Shown piece by piece: positions 24,334 through 33,661 of a stretch of DNA of 64,000 bases. The translations under genes were made by a program, and so were the position numbers. The stretch's first letter is position 1, and the number at the start of each line of letters is the position of its first letter. A model generated the notes under the pieces. That model ran no database searches. It was not told the DNA's origin and worked only from the letters and a program-made list of their open reading frames with translations. Origin of the DNA: Trametopsis cervina (lineage: Eukaryota; Basidiomycota; Agaricomycetes; Polyporales; Irpicaceae); assembly GCA_022385755.1 (NCBI GenBank), contig MU278377.1, positions 188,267 to 252,266 of the forward strand, read 5' to 3'.

Positions 24334-24788
24334 GATGGGTATATTGGTGTAGGTGAAAGATCATCAGTGCGGTGACGATGAGGGAAATGCGGGACGATTG
24401 CCGCTTGACATTGTATGCTGGACCGGGAGACGCATGTTCACCGTGTGGCTGTTCTTGTACACTCGTTCCCAGAAGCTGTGGGTTATTTTACTCTGGAACG
24501 TCCATAATATCAACATCCAACCCGCACGAGTCCTTGCACAGCGCAGTAATGGAAGCCGTTACAAGTGAACCATGAGACGTGACATGTGACCGGACGCGCT
24601 GCGCTGGAAGCCTGAGGCGATTACTTCCCACACCATAATATATACTATGCATGAATGTCACCTGTAAGTGACAATCATTTGTACTGTGTGGCTGCACCAC
24701 AATTGCCAGCTTGAAGCAAGAAAATGACTGAGCTTTCTATCGAACGCGAAAGTGCCATCACTGTGGTACACTCTCCAAAATCATCTAT
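24334..24788. other. X1 promoter region and X2 3' flank
   Basis: Bases 24334-24615 match 28389-28635, the region upstream of X3, so the X1 and X3 promoters are duplicates. Bases 24648-24745 carry the conserved X 3'-flank element next to X2. No gene lies in between. Confidence 0.6.
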
Positions 24789-25693
24789 TTACTGTTTGGG
24801 CGGCCTCGCCCAATACCATTTCAAAGCCGTCAGTGGCCGACCAGAGAGCTTGACAAACTCCTCCATTTGTGGTACCGTGAGATTCGGTTCCGAAGCTGCG
24901 CTCTTTGTATCTTGCACAATGAGGAGATACTTCCTCTTGAATTTCTTCTCTGAGAGAACTCCGCCCTTCCTCTCAACGAACTGAAGTGTACGTATCCCGG
25001 TGCGATATCGCATGTGACCGATGGCCGCGAAGGGATCAAAGTCAACACCAGCATCTCGAAGATGTTTCAGGCCATCTTCTTCATCCCAATATGCCGGAAT
25101 GAAATCAATAGGGATTCTGCACCCAAATATCCATCTAGCAGGCTTTTTTGGCGGTGCGGGGATGATGAACTTCTCAGGCGAGCTAAGCAGCTCCCGTGTT
25201 GACAGAGGCGCGGTGTCCAATGGGAAAAATGAATTCATCTGTGGGACGCATTTGCAAGTTAGGAACGAGATGTTTCTCTTCATGACCATCCTACCTTATT
25301 TTGAGCCATGTCATAATCCTTGAAAAACGAATCGCGATCCCAAAATGCAATGGGAGACTTTATGATATATCGCAGAGTCTCTAAGTCAGGGTGTTCAGAA
25401 TTTTGGGGTGTCAATGTGAGGTTGTCGTCTTTCTGATGTGGCGTATTAGGGAGTTTAGAATTGTTGGCAGATGCAAGGCTATCGTCTCCCTGCATGTCAG
25501 GGAGTCCAGAATCGCTGCGAGTCATTGTAGATATGAGGCTATCGTCTTCCTGATGCATATCAGAGAGTTCAGAATTGCTGGATGTCATTGTAGCTGTGAT
25601 GTTGTCGTCGTTCCGGTGGAGCTTTTCACATATATACAGTTGTATGAGCCAGCGGCTAACGCCGACAAGAAAACGGAATTTACAGTAGTCCAT
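24789..25693 (-). CDS. X2: shortened paralogue of X1/X3 with a different N-terminus
   Basis: Model: complement(join(24789..25238, 25295..25693)), 282 residues, one 56-nt phase-0 intron. The second exon is 450 nt, exactly as in X1 and X3, and encodes the same 149-residue C-terminal domain (for example 'AIGHMRYRTGIRTLQF' and 'LKWYWARPP'). The membrane-segment exons of X1 and X3 are absent. Instead the first exon starts MDYCKFRFLVG and then carries three to four imperfect repeats of about 20 residues built on 'SSNSELSDMHQEDDSL'-like units. These lead into 'LRYIIKSPIAFWDRD', which matches X3. It may be a soluble or differently anchored variant, or a decaying copy that still has an open frame. Function unknown. 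Confidence 0.55.
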
Positions 25694-25852
25694 TGTGAGT
25701 TTTTGTGTGTCAATTATCCAATAGGATCGAGTGACTACTAATCACAATCACTCCGGCATAGTTCGACTCCGTTTAGGGGGATTTAGCGAAGAGTAACAGC
25801 CTGTAAGCTGTAAGCTTGTTCCTTCATTGGCCGATGCGGGATACAACACAGT
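25694..25852. other. Short spacer upstream of X2
   Basis: These 159 bp separate X2 from the phosphatase-gene remnant. If X2 is expressed, this spacer plus the remnant must serve as its promoter, which differs from the X1 and X3 promoters. Confidence 0.4.
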
Positions 25853-26155
25853 ATTATTGAGCGTATCAAACTAGGGTGTGTGCACAGTACTTGTTCCTTC
25901 TGTGTATACCCTCTCGGAATCCATCAATAGGCCTGCATATACGCGTGATGAATTTATTAGATGTATGCCTGATCTCCAGGAGAATTTAGGATTTACCATC
26001 CATATCAAACAAAACATATTCTATCGGAGAAACCGTCATAGCTTGGGAGGACTGGAGGGGTGGTTGGCGAAAGAAACCAGACACGAGCGGGGCGCCCATT
26101 GACTTTCCATTGCAAAGGCCGTTGACATTTGGCGACTCGCGTGGCTCCATTTTCC
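25853..26155 (-). pseudogene. 5' remnant of the HAD phosphatase gene (exons 1-2 and promoter)
   Basis: This stretch matches 29997-30370. On the minus strand it keeps an ATG at 26039, the exon-1 block 'SPIEYVLFDMDG', the following splice sites and exon 2 ('LLMDSERVYTEGT'). It then breaks off inside intron 2 near 25853. Exons 3 and 4, which carry most of the catalytic domain, are missing, so this is a truncated copy of the gene at 29171-30186. It also carries a copy of the divergent promoter that lies between that gene and the LAMTOR1-like gene. Confidence 0.8.
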
Positions 26156-26166
26156 ATCAACAGCCA

Positions 26167-26467
26167 CCAACCACAACAAGTCCTTTCAGAGTTCACCGTA
26201 GCGTGCCATCGTGACCTCCGAGCAACAGTAGCAAAAACGAGTTTGTATCTGCAAGACGATAGAACGGTCGCGATCTTGGTCAAGCGTACACAGGAGTGGA
26301 TCGTGGATGAATATCTCGAGTTCCGGAGGGCTGTATGGAGTAGCGCAGTCGGGACGGAAGCACAGGTTGGCCTGATGGATGAGGATGGCTTTCGGTCTCT
26401 GCTGAATGAGGTATTTGGGATTAACGAGAGTACACTGAGTGGTGTGCCCGGTGGATCACGCTCGTAG
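26167..26467 (+). pseudogene. Truncated copy of the COG3 last exon
   Basis: The plus strand repeats the final roughly 100 codons of COG3, from 'QQVLSEFTVACHRDL' to the stop 'GGVPGGSRS'-type end at 26467. The frame is open without a stop, with a modest number of substitutions (such as Asn-Met to Lys-Thr after 'RATVA'). The upstream ten exons are missing and there is no in-frame ATG near the 5' edge, so it is a fragment carried along by the duplication and not a second COG3. Confidence 0.85.
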
Positions 26468-26859
26468 TCCGTTCTGCCGAGATCTCCTATGTCGAGCCCC
26501 ACTCAAACAGCCATACGCCCAGAATGCTTTCAGTGGCTGCGTTCACTTCTCCCTCGTGTACATTATCTCCCAAAATTCGGTAATCATGCTGTAAACAATT
26601 TTCCGAGACTCAGTAGGTACCCTATCGACCCCAACTGGAGGTTCATGGTATGCATGAACGTTACCCGTAAGTTACCATCATTCGTACTGTGTGGCTGCAC
26701 CACAATCGCCGGTTCGAAGCACGATAATGATTGAGCTCTCTCTCGAACGCAAACATTCATACAGAATTACAAGATACGACTGTTGCAGAGTCTTTACAGC
26801 AAATTGTGTTTCTACTGCGAAAGTGCTATCACTGCGGTACATTCTCCTAAATCATTTAT

Positions 26860-28388
26860 TTAGTGTTTGGGCGGCCTCGCCCAATACCATTTCAGAGCCG
26901 TCAGTGGCTGGCCAGAGAGCTTGACGAACTCCTCCATTTGTGGTACCGTGAGATTCGGTTCTGACGCTAAGCTCTTTGTATCTTGCACAATGAGGAGATA
27001 CTTTCTCTTGAATTCCTTCTCTGAGAGAACGCCGCCTTTTCTCACAACGAACTGAAGTGTACGTATCCCGGTGCGATACCGCATGTGACCGATGGCCGCG
27101 GAGGGATCTAAATTAACACCAGCATCTCGAAGATGTTTCAGACCGTCTTCGTTGTCCCAATATGTCGGAACTAAACCAACGGGAGTTCTGCACCCAAATA
27201 TCCATCTAGCAGGCCCTTTTGGCGGGGCGGGGATGACGAACTTCTCAGGCGAGTTAAGCAGCTCCCGTGTTGACAGAGGCGCCCCGTCCAATGGGAAAAA
27301 TAGATCCATCTGTGGGACGCATTTGCAAGTTAGCCGTCAGAGGAACGAGATGTTTCTCTTCATGACCATCCTACCTTATTTTGGGCCACGACATGATCCG
27401 TGAAATACGCATCGCGATCCCAAAATGCAATGGGAGACCTCACGATATATCGCAGAGTCGCTAAGTCAGGGAATTCAGATCCGGTGGGCGTCGATGCAGA
27501 ACGCAAGGCTTTGATCTCATGATATGTCTGGATGAGGGGTGCAGAAGTATACGGTTATAACCAAGCAGACTCACCGCTTTCCCTTGCGTCCTGTGGGTCA
27601 ATGTACTCTCCGAGGGGCGATTTGAGGATGAAGTTGGATTATCCGGAGCTGAAAGTCAGAGATTAATAGCCGTTTGCCTGATCAAAAAAATCCACTGACA
27701 TCCAGGAGTTCTGCGAACCTCCTCCATGCGTATCTCCAGTTGTGTAGTTATACTGCTACCCATAGGTAACAATCGGACAAGCTCCGACGCCGAGATGTCT
27801 TGTTCTGTCATTTGTGATTCTGACACGTCATCACTGTCCTGTATGAAAGCGAAAGCTGTTGGCGCTGGTACATGAAGGGCTCGCATCTCTACGCTTTGAT
27901 GACTGGAAGCCCGAGATGTGAAAAGTGAATTGAGGATAACAGCGTAGTCTTCGTGAAAGAACCACGTTAAGACGGGCGGATTTACTGTCTCAAATAGCCC
28001 TAACCAGTACAGCCTAGTATGCGAGGGTTAATTCTACTGGTTGGAATAACCAAGAAGATCCTTCACTCACAAAACTGCCAGTATTATACCTATAAATACA
28101 TCCAAGGTATTCGATAAGATAGCGTTGCCTTCATAGGCCGCGACCGCTTTCCAGGTCCCAAATCCGCAGACAACCGTTGTATACAGCACGCGACACAGGG
28201 TAACTTTGACCAACAGAGGTGGTCGGACGTTTGGCTCTGGCCATTCTCCCGGTTCACGTCCTGCTGTATTGTAACGCCACATAATAGAATATTGGGATCT
28301 ATATGGACTCACCTTGTTCCGATAGCCACTCATGCCCTTGCTCCAAGTCAGTTGTCCGTCCAGGTGAGTCAATGTCGACAAAGTTCAT
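26860..28388 (-). CDS. X3: uncharacterised membrane-anchored protein, third paralogue
   Basis: Model: complement(join(26860..27309, 27375..27515, 27575..27648, 27700..28013, 28071..28263, 28313..28388)), 415 residues. Five of six exons are the same length as in X1 (76, 193, 314, 74 and 450 nt); only exon 5 is 27 nt shorter. It has the same two hydrophobic stretches ('VTLCRVLYTTVVCGFGTW' and 'LDVFIGIILAVLLYWLGL'), the same acidic linker and the same C-terminal domain ending 'LKWYWARPPKH'. The donor of the 51-nt intron 27649..27699 is GTCAGT. The open frames and matched splice structure argue that X3 is a working gene. Family not recognised; it is likely a membrane protein. Confidence 0.68.
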
Positions 28389-28635
28389 GATGGGTATCCT
28401 CGTCAAGGGGAAAGATCATGAGTGTGGCGACGTTGAGGGAAATGCAGGACGATTGACGGATACGCATGTTCGCCATGTGGCTGCTCCTGTGCAATAGAAG
28501 CTGTGGATGATTTCGCTGATAATGCTCGGGAACATCCATAACGCTGGACCTGCACGAATCCTTGTACAGTGCAGTGATGGGAGCCCTCGCATCTGAACCA
28601 CGAGGCGTCACATGTGACTGGACGCGTCGACAGCG

Positions 28636-29170
28636 GGTTTCTCCTCCTCTACCGGGTACTGGCCGGGAGCCCAATGCGATGGAGGTCGATGTTACTTGTA
28701 AAGCCACAGGCTCAGATGAACGGGGAGCTATGCGTCCGAGGTTTGACTGCCCTCAGCAGGCTAGAGGAGTCGAGGTCGCCACCAAACTATGTCTAGAAGC
28801 GATAGTATAAATTAGCCATTCGAAGATATACGACGCTGGACGCAAAGCGTCACACACATCCATAAGACCGATAACAGCGAGTCGCACGATGACACCCGCA
28901 TTTCCAGTCCCGACGGATGAGGCAATACTTTGAAGGGCTCCCTGAGTCTTGAACCGTGAAGCTGTGCACAGTCTGGACTTCCAAGTAGCTTGTGGCACTG
29001 CAAGCATCGCACATGGCAGGCGACAACACCAGTGAGCTCAGCCAGTAGGACATAGCGATAAATACACGTTGTATTTGTTTCAGCGCACAAAAATCTATCT
29101 AGGATATGTCTTGATCATGAGTGGGTGTTTATATCAATAAGGATCCAAATGGCATACCTATGTGACATAC
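28636..29170. other. Gene-free spacer
   Basis: This 535-bp stretch lies between the duplicated X3 upstream region and the stop of the HAD phosphatase gene. Short frames only. A minus-strand 'CHVRCLQCH' stretch looks zinc-finger-like by chance but does not extend into a gene. Confidence 0.4.
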
Positions 29171-30186
29171 TTATAGATCGTATGGAGGAAGACCCCAATG
29201 CTCGGGGACGAAGTCCTCTAACGACTTCAAAGTTAAATCAGGCTGCTCAACCACCGATATCGCGTCGATGCCTTTATCACCCAACGCGACAAGATTAGGG
29301 TCGGGCACCCAAACGACTTAGTATACAAGATGATCCCGTTAGCTAGGCGCGGTTTCCACACAAGCATGACACCCTACCTTTCATTCCTGCCCTCTTGCCG
29401 GCCTGCACGCCCGGAATGGCATCCTCAAAGACCAAACCTCTTGCGCGTTCCGTCCTTTGAGCATCAGTGACATGTGCCTCGCTTTGCTCCCCGTATCCGA
29501 CTTCTTTGCCTAAGCACGTTTTGGCAGTGACCAAGAAAATGTCAGGATGTGGCTTCCCCCGCCCCGGCTTGATCAGCCCATCGTCTGCACAAACGACCTT
29601 GCCCTGAAAATGCCCGAAGAGTTCGTCCATGAGATGCGAAGACTTTTGTTCATAATTACGCCGCTGAGAACCGGTAGCCACCGCTATAGGGATATTATGG
29701 CGGTGTAAATGTTGCACAAGTTTGACGACGCCTGGGAGAGGCTTCACGGTGGGCCAGAGCGCATCCTGGCCGGCGCGGCGCTCCGTGAGGTACGTATCGA
29801 CCGTGAAGTCCTCTGGGAGGTCTGGAAAGAACGAGAGTAGATGCGCAGCTGCGTCTCTCTCGGCTGGATGGCCGAGGGTCAGCACAGCAGAGGAGGACTG
29901 AAAAGGTTTCTCTGGCGTACGTTTACCCATCAGGCCGGCCTTGATGTCCCATGTCATCTCCTTCCCGTACCTCGCGAGAATGTTGTCTAGATGTGGCACA
30001 TTATTGAGCGTACCAAACTAGGGTGCATGCACAGTACTTGTGACTTCTGTGTATACCCTCTCGGAGTCTATCAACAGGCCTGCATATACGGGGGACAAAT
30101 GTATTAGATGTATGCCTGATCAACATGAAAATTTGGGATTTACCGTCCATATCAAACAAAACATATTCTATCGGAGAACCCGCCAT
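29171..30186 (-). CDS. HAD-superfamily phosphatase, pseudouridine-5'-phosphatase (HDHD1)-like
   Basis: Model: complement(join(29171..29316, 29378..29986, 30038..30079, 30144..30186)), 279 residues. It is a haloacid-dehalogenase-type hydrolase with motif I 'FDMDG' (nucleophile Asp12, acid/base Asp14), motif II 'IAVATGSQRR', a motif III lysine near 'KPHPDIFLVTAK' and motif IV 'VFEDAIPGVQAG'. The cap is inserted after motif I ('DSERVYTEVTNNILARYGKE'). This arrangement is that of HDHD1/YKL033W-A-like enzymes acting on small phosphorylated metabolites. The protein should be soluble and cytosolic. The gene diverges from the LAMTOR1-like gene, with 269 bp between start codons. A 5' fragment of it is duplicated at 25853-26155. 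Confidence 0.88.
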
Positions 30187-30455
30187 AGCTTGCGAGGACT
30201 GGAGGGGTGGTCGACGAAAGCAACAAGTGACTGAACGACTTTGCGAATTACAGATCAATTCCCGAACTAGATAAGAGCGGGGCGCCCATTAACCTCCCGG
30301 TGCGAAGGCCGTTGACATTTGGCCGGCGCCGGGGCGTGGCTTTCGACTCGCTTGGCTCCATTTTCCAGCCTCTGCGCATTTCCACCAGCTCTCACCTCCT
30401 CCCGTTCTCCAATTTTGCCCTCCTCCTCCCTTTCCTACAGCCTCGAAGGCGTGGA
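30187..30455. promoter_or_regulatory. Short divergent promoter
   Basis: Only 269 bp separate the HAD phosphatase ATG (leftward) from the LAMTOR1-like ATG (rightward), so the interval must hold both promoters. Most of it (to about 30370) is also present, slightly shortened, in the remnant at 25853-26155. Confidence 0.55.
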
Positions 30456-31533
30456 ATGGCGTCGGTACTGAGGCACGTGTTTTGCTACTGCTGTGGACCT
30501 CGTGCGCACAGTCCTGTGTGTATCCTTCGTGCATTATTTATACAGCGTGCGCTATCGTGCTGACCTCTGTATCTGCTTGCTCGTATAGGGAGACGGCGAC
30601 GACGTTAACGAACACACGCCATTCATTCGTCCACAGAGTAGCAGTGAGGAGCCCTCGTGAGTGATAGACGTGGTTTGATCGTCAGGGTCCGTTATGCTCA
30701 TCCTGCGTCTACTGCATCCGTAGAACTTCCAACTATGCCGTGAATCATCAAGTCCTCAAGGACAGGCTCGGCACAATCGTGCGCGCAAAGGAAAAGTGCG
30801 TGTATCCCATTCCTCTCGCTCCATTTCGGCGTACACTCATTCGGGATGATGTTTATCCAGCAAAATGGTGAACGTGAGCACCGACCTCCCGTTCAACCTT
30901 GCAAACAAGGTCCTGCATGGCCAGATAGGCGACCTCGAGTCCTCGAGCTCCCCCTCTCGGAGCCGATCCGCACATGCAATACTATCCGGAGGAGTCGCTG
31001 GCTCGTCAGTACTTGGCGGCCGCCGCGCGCCCTCGTTCTCCCACTCCCAGTCCCCGCCTCCTCGCGCCGGCAGAGACCCCTCGCCTTCCATCCAAACAAG
31101 CCGATCGAACTCGTCTTTACACCCGGGGGACGCCTCCTACCTCCCTCCCGAAGCAGACCCAATGAATGGCGTCCGAGGGCCGGTGCTGAATGCCAGGCTC
31201 GTCAGAAGACCCGGGACCGGTGGATTCGGTGTGGGAGGATCTGCAGGCGCTTTGCGTCAGGGGAGGACGATCACGAGAGGTCGGTTGGGTCGTTTCGAAT
31301 CGGAAGCTGGGAACGGTATACCCGAAGGGAACGGCCAATCGAATGGCAACGGTTTGGTTATCCATGTGGATACAGGGACTGGGACTGAGGGGGGCATACA
31401 CGAAAACGGCGGTGCGGACGATAATGTGCGAACGCCCCGCGCGTCGGACAGCCAGGCGATACCAGAGAAAGCTATACCCGACTTCGGCGCGATCCAGGAC
31501 GTGGGGAACATCACATGCAGCTGGGGAGACTGA
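30456..31533 (+). CDS. LAMTOR1/Ragulator-like lysosomal adaptor
   Basis: Model: join(30456..30515, 30589..30656, 30724..30795, 30861..31533), 290 residues, phases consistent. The first exon gives a short cysteine-rich N-terminus (MASVLRHVFCYCCGP) suited to palmitoylation. Next come an acidic stretch ending 'EHTPFIRPQSSSEEPS' and then 'NHQVLKDRLGTIVRAKE' spliced to 'MVNVSTDLPFNLANKV'. This order (lipidated Cys cluster, acidic 'PF/PLL' motif, 'RLGTIVRAKEGKMVNVS'-type helix) is what I know from fungal LAMTOR1 proteins. These anchor the Ragulator complex and Rag GTPases on the vacuole/lysosome for TORC1 signalling. The C-terminal 200 residues are Ser/Gly-rich and probably disordered. Position 2 is Ala, so it lacks the myristoylation glycine of animal LAMTOR1. 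Confidence 0.68.
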
Positions 31534-31988
31534 ATGAGCGCAGAGAAAAGAGATATCAGTCTATTCTGGCAGCGACGTACTAAAGGATCCAGACGCGATG
31601 CTGTGGCCTGGCGACCCAGCTTTGAGGAATTCTGTCTACTCTTGTATAACCCCTGGAATCACGAATGTAATGAGTAATGTACGTTTTCGACTATATGGAC
31701 CTATATTACATGGAGGTTTTATAGCTACAACTATTATCGGACCACATTGCTCGACAATCGACCTTCGCACCTTGTCCTATCACACAGCAGAGGTAGGATT
31801 ATGCACTACTTGCCCAAGAATCAAAAATTTAACATGTTATAGCTCTAATAGCGATGCTAACTCATAGCTGGAAATAATTGTCCAATGTAGCTTGAGATAC
31901 TCATACAGACCTCCGTTCCAAACCTAACCGCAAAAGACTCCACCCTCCATCCGCCCCAAGAAATCCAAAACCAAACTCAGCCCACCTA
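31534..31988. other. Convergent intergenic region
   Basis: This 455-bp A/T-richer stretch lies between the stops of the LAMTOR1-like gene and the membrane-protein gene, probably the two 3' UTRs. No gene was seen. Confidence 0.45.
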
Positions 31989-33425
31989 TCATCTTACAGT
32001 ATAACACAACCCCTCCACAGCGATATTCGCCTGCCATATGCCCAGCCTCCTAACAAGCCTCAAAATCGCCGGCGCAGGCAGAACGAGCACAAACGCAACA
32101 GGCACGAACACAAGCACGAGCAACCACAGGAAAACCGTGATCCCCGGCTTGATAACGATGAAATAGAACAGAGCCTGGTACGACGTCGCGTCCGTGAACA
32201 TCGCATACGCGTTGCGGTAGAACGACCGTTCTGGCCGGGGCGCCGCGCCGTCTTCGATCTCGGACGGGGTGGGGACGTGCGTGCGCGTGAATATGGGGTG
32301 CGGGGGGCTGGGCGCGGGGAACGCGAGGGGCCCGTGGAAGGTCGTTTGGAGTTCGAGCTGCGATGTACGTACCCGCGAACGTCAGACGACGTAACATAGG
32401 TCCAAGAATAGAATAGAATAGACATGAAAAGACACGCACCTCGCCTCGCGCGAAGACTCGAGCGCCGAGCAGGTCCAGGAAACACAGCAGTGCACCGAGG
32501 GGAAGCGCCATCAGCGTCGTGGTGCCTGTCTGTGGGTAAAAACAAAAACATGACATGTGATTAGCGTTTTAGACAAACAAACTGTTGCGATTCGCATGAT
32601 ATGCGAGAAGATGGATGGGAGAAGCAAGGGCGGGACACTTACGAGCGTGAAGACGAACAGGTACACCCACGCGAGGAGCGCATACGGAAAGTTAATGACG
32701 AGCAGGTGGAACAGCGCAGAATAATACGCCCGTCTCGTCACCGGCCTGAAATATCTTCGCCACCGAACGGCCATCGACACCGACACCTGTCTCCGTTGTT
32801 CATATCTCCCATTCCCTCCAAACTCTCTCGTCTGTTCCTCTCCCTGATACCGACGAGTCCTCAAAACAGGCGACTCCAACAAATCCTCATCCGCACTAAA
32901 CAAAACCTCCCCCTCCCCATCCCCATCCGCGTCCAGATCAGGGTCGACGTCGGGGTCGAGGTCACAGTCCCTATCAGGCCTGAACGCAGAAAGGACCGTC
33001 CGCGCAAAACTCGGCGCGATGCTCGTCACCGAATGCAGCGTGCTCGAGATCGACAACGTCCTCGTCCTCCTCTCAATCCCTCCAGCTCCACCCCCAACTC
33101 CAGGAGGTAACCGAGAGGGGCTCAAAAGCGGCACAGTCTCCGACACATGCTGCTCGTCATGTTGCTCAAACTCCGGCGAGTCAAAATCGGGATGAGGCGA
33201 ATGCGCGGCCTCGCCCTCGGGATCGCTGCTCGAGAACGGTATCAACAGATGTTCGACCTCGCCAGGGAGCGTCCGTCTGCGCCGACCAGGACGCGGAGCG
33301 CGTCGTCGTTCGCGAGATGGATAAGGCGGGGGCGGGTCGTTCGGCGGGCTTGCAGGGAGGAGCAGCAGTTGTGCTGCTGTTGCTGTGCTTGGTGGGGATG
33401 TGGGGTGGTCAGGGTGTTCGGTCAT
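31989..33425 (-). CDS. Multi-pass membrane protein, sensor-domain-like
   Basis: Model: complement(join(31989..32357, 32440..32529, 32643..33425)), 413 residues, phase-0 introns of 82 and 113 nt. The first 200 residues are disordered, Pro/Ser/Arg- and Asp-rich (an Asp-Pro/Asp-Asp run near 'DLDPDVDPDLDAD'). Four hydrophobic segments follow: 'ALFHLLVINFPYALLAWVYLF', then 'TTTLMALPLGALLCFLDLLG' across a splice, then 'ALFYFIVIKPGITVFLWLLV' and 'LVFVPVAFVLVLPAPAILRL'. The paired two-helix layout resembles fungal proteins annotated with a 'putative sensor' membrane domain; I hold that label loosely. The start is the first true ATG, at 33425. The head-to-tail neighbour upstream is the kinase gene. 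Confidence 0.75.
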
Positions 33426-33661
33426 GGTTGGGCCAGTCTGTGCGATGGCATGCAATGCAGACGGCTGTTTGAGTTAGAGCGACGGCGAGTCGACAGACGC
33501 CTGTATTGAAGGAGGTTTTGTGATCCGCAGCAGGCGCTCCGGGATATCATTGCACGCGTTCACCAGCAAACGAAGAGCCTGACTGACTGACCATGGATTC
33601 GCTCTCGCTCTCAAAGAGAGCCTCGCGTGCTAAACCGAAGCCGCGCGATGACAGAGTAGAC

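Larger units (their letters stand above)
22066..24615. repeat. Left copy of segmental duplication (COG3 3' end + X1 gene + X1 promoter)
   Basis: From within the last COG3 exon through the X1 gene and its upstream region, this DNA is repeated at 26167-28635. I compared the two copies by eye: the COG3 parts agree at very roughly nine bases in ten, and exon lengths of X1 and X3 match almost exactly. The offset between matching landmarks is about 4.06-4.15 kb. Boundaries are approximate to a few tens of bases. Confidence 0.8.
26167..28635. repeat. Right copy of segmental duplication (COG3 fragment + X3 + promoter)
   Basis: Counterpart of 22066-24615. Landmark offsets are about 4102 bp for the COG3 stop and 4055 bp for the X start codon. 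At its left edge it abuts the phosphatase promoter remnant (ends about 26155), which marks the tandem junction. Confidence 0.8.

Noticed and set aside
28812..29090. Cys-rich minus-strand frame ('CHVRCLQCH') that looks like a zinc finger
   Set aside because: Cysteine spacing fits no known finger, and the frame does not connect to other exons.
30865..31533. Single-exon gene starting at the Met of 'MVNVSTDLPF'
   Set aside because: Three upstream exons with consistent phases (30456-30795) extend the protein and supply the conserved 'RLGTIVRAKE' helix, so that Met is internal.
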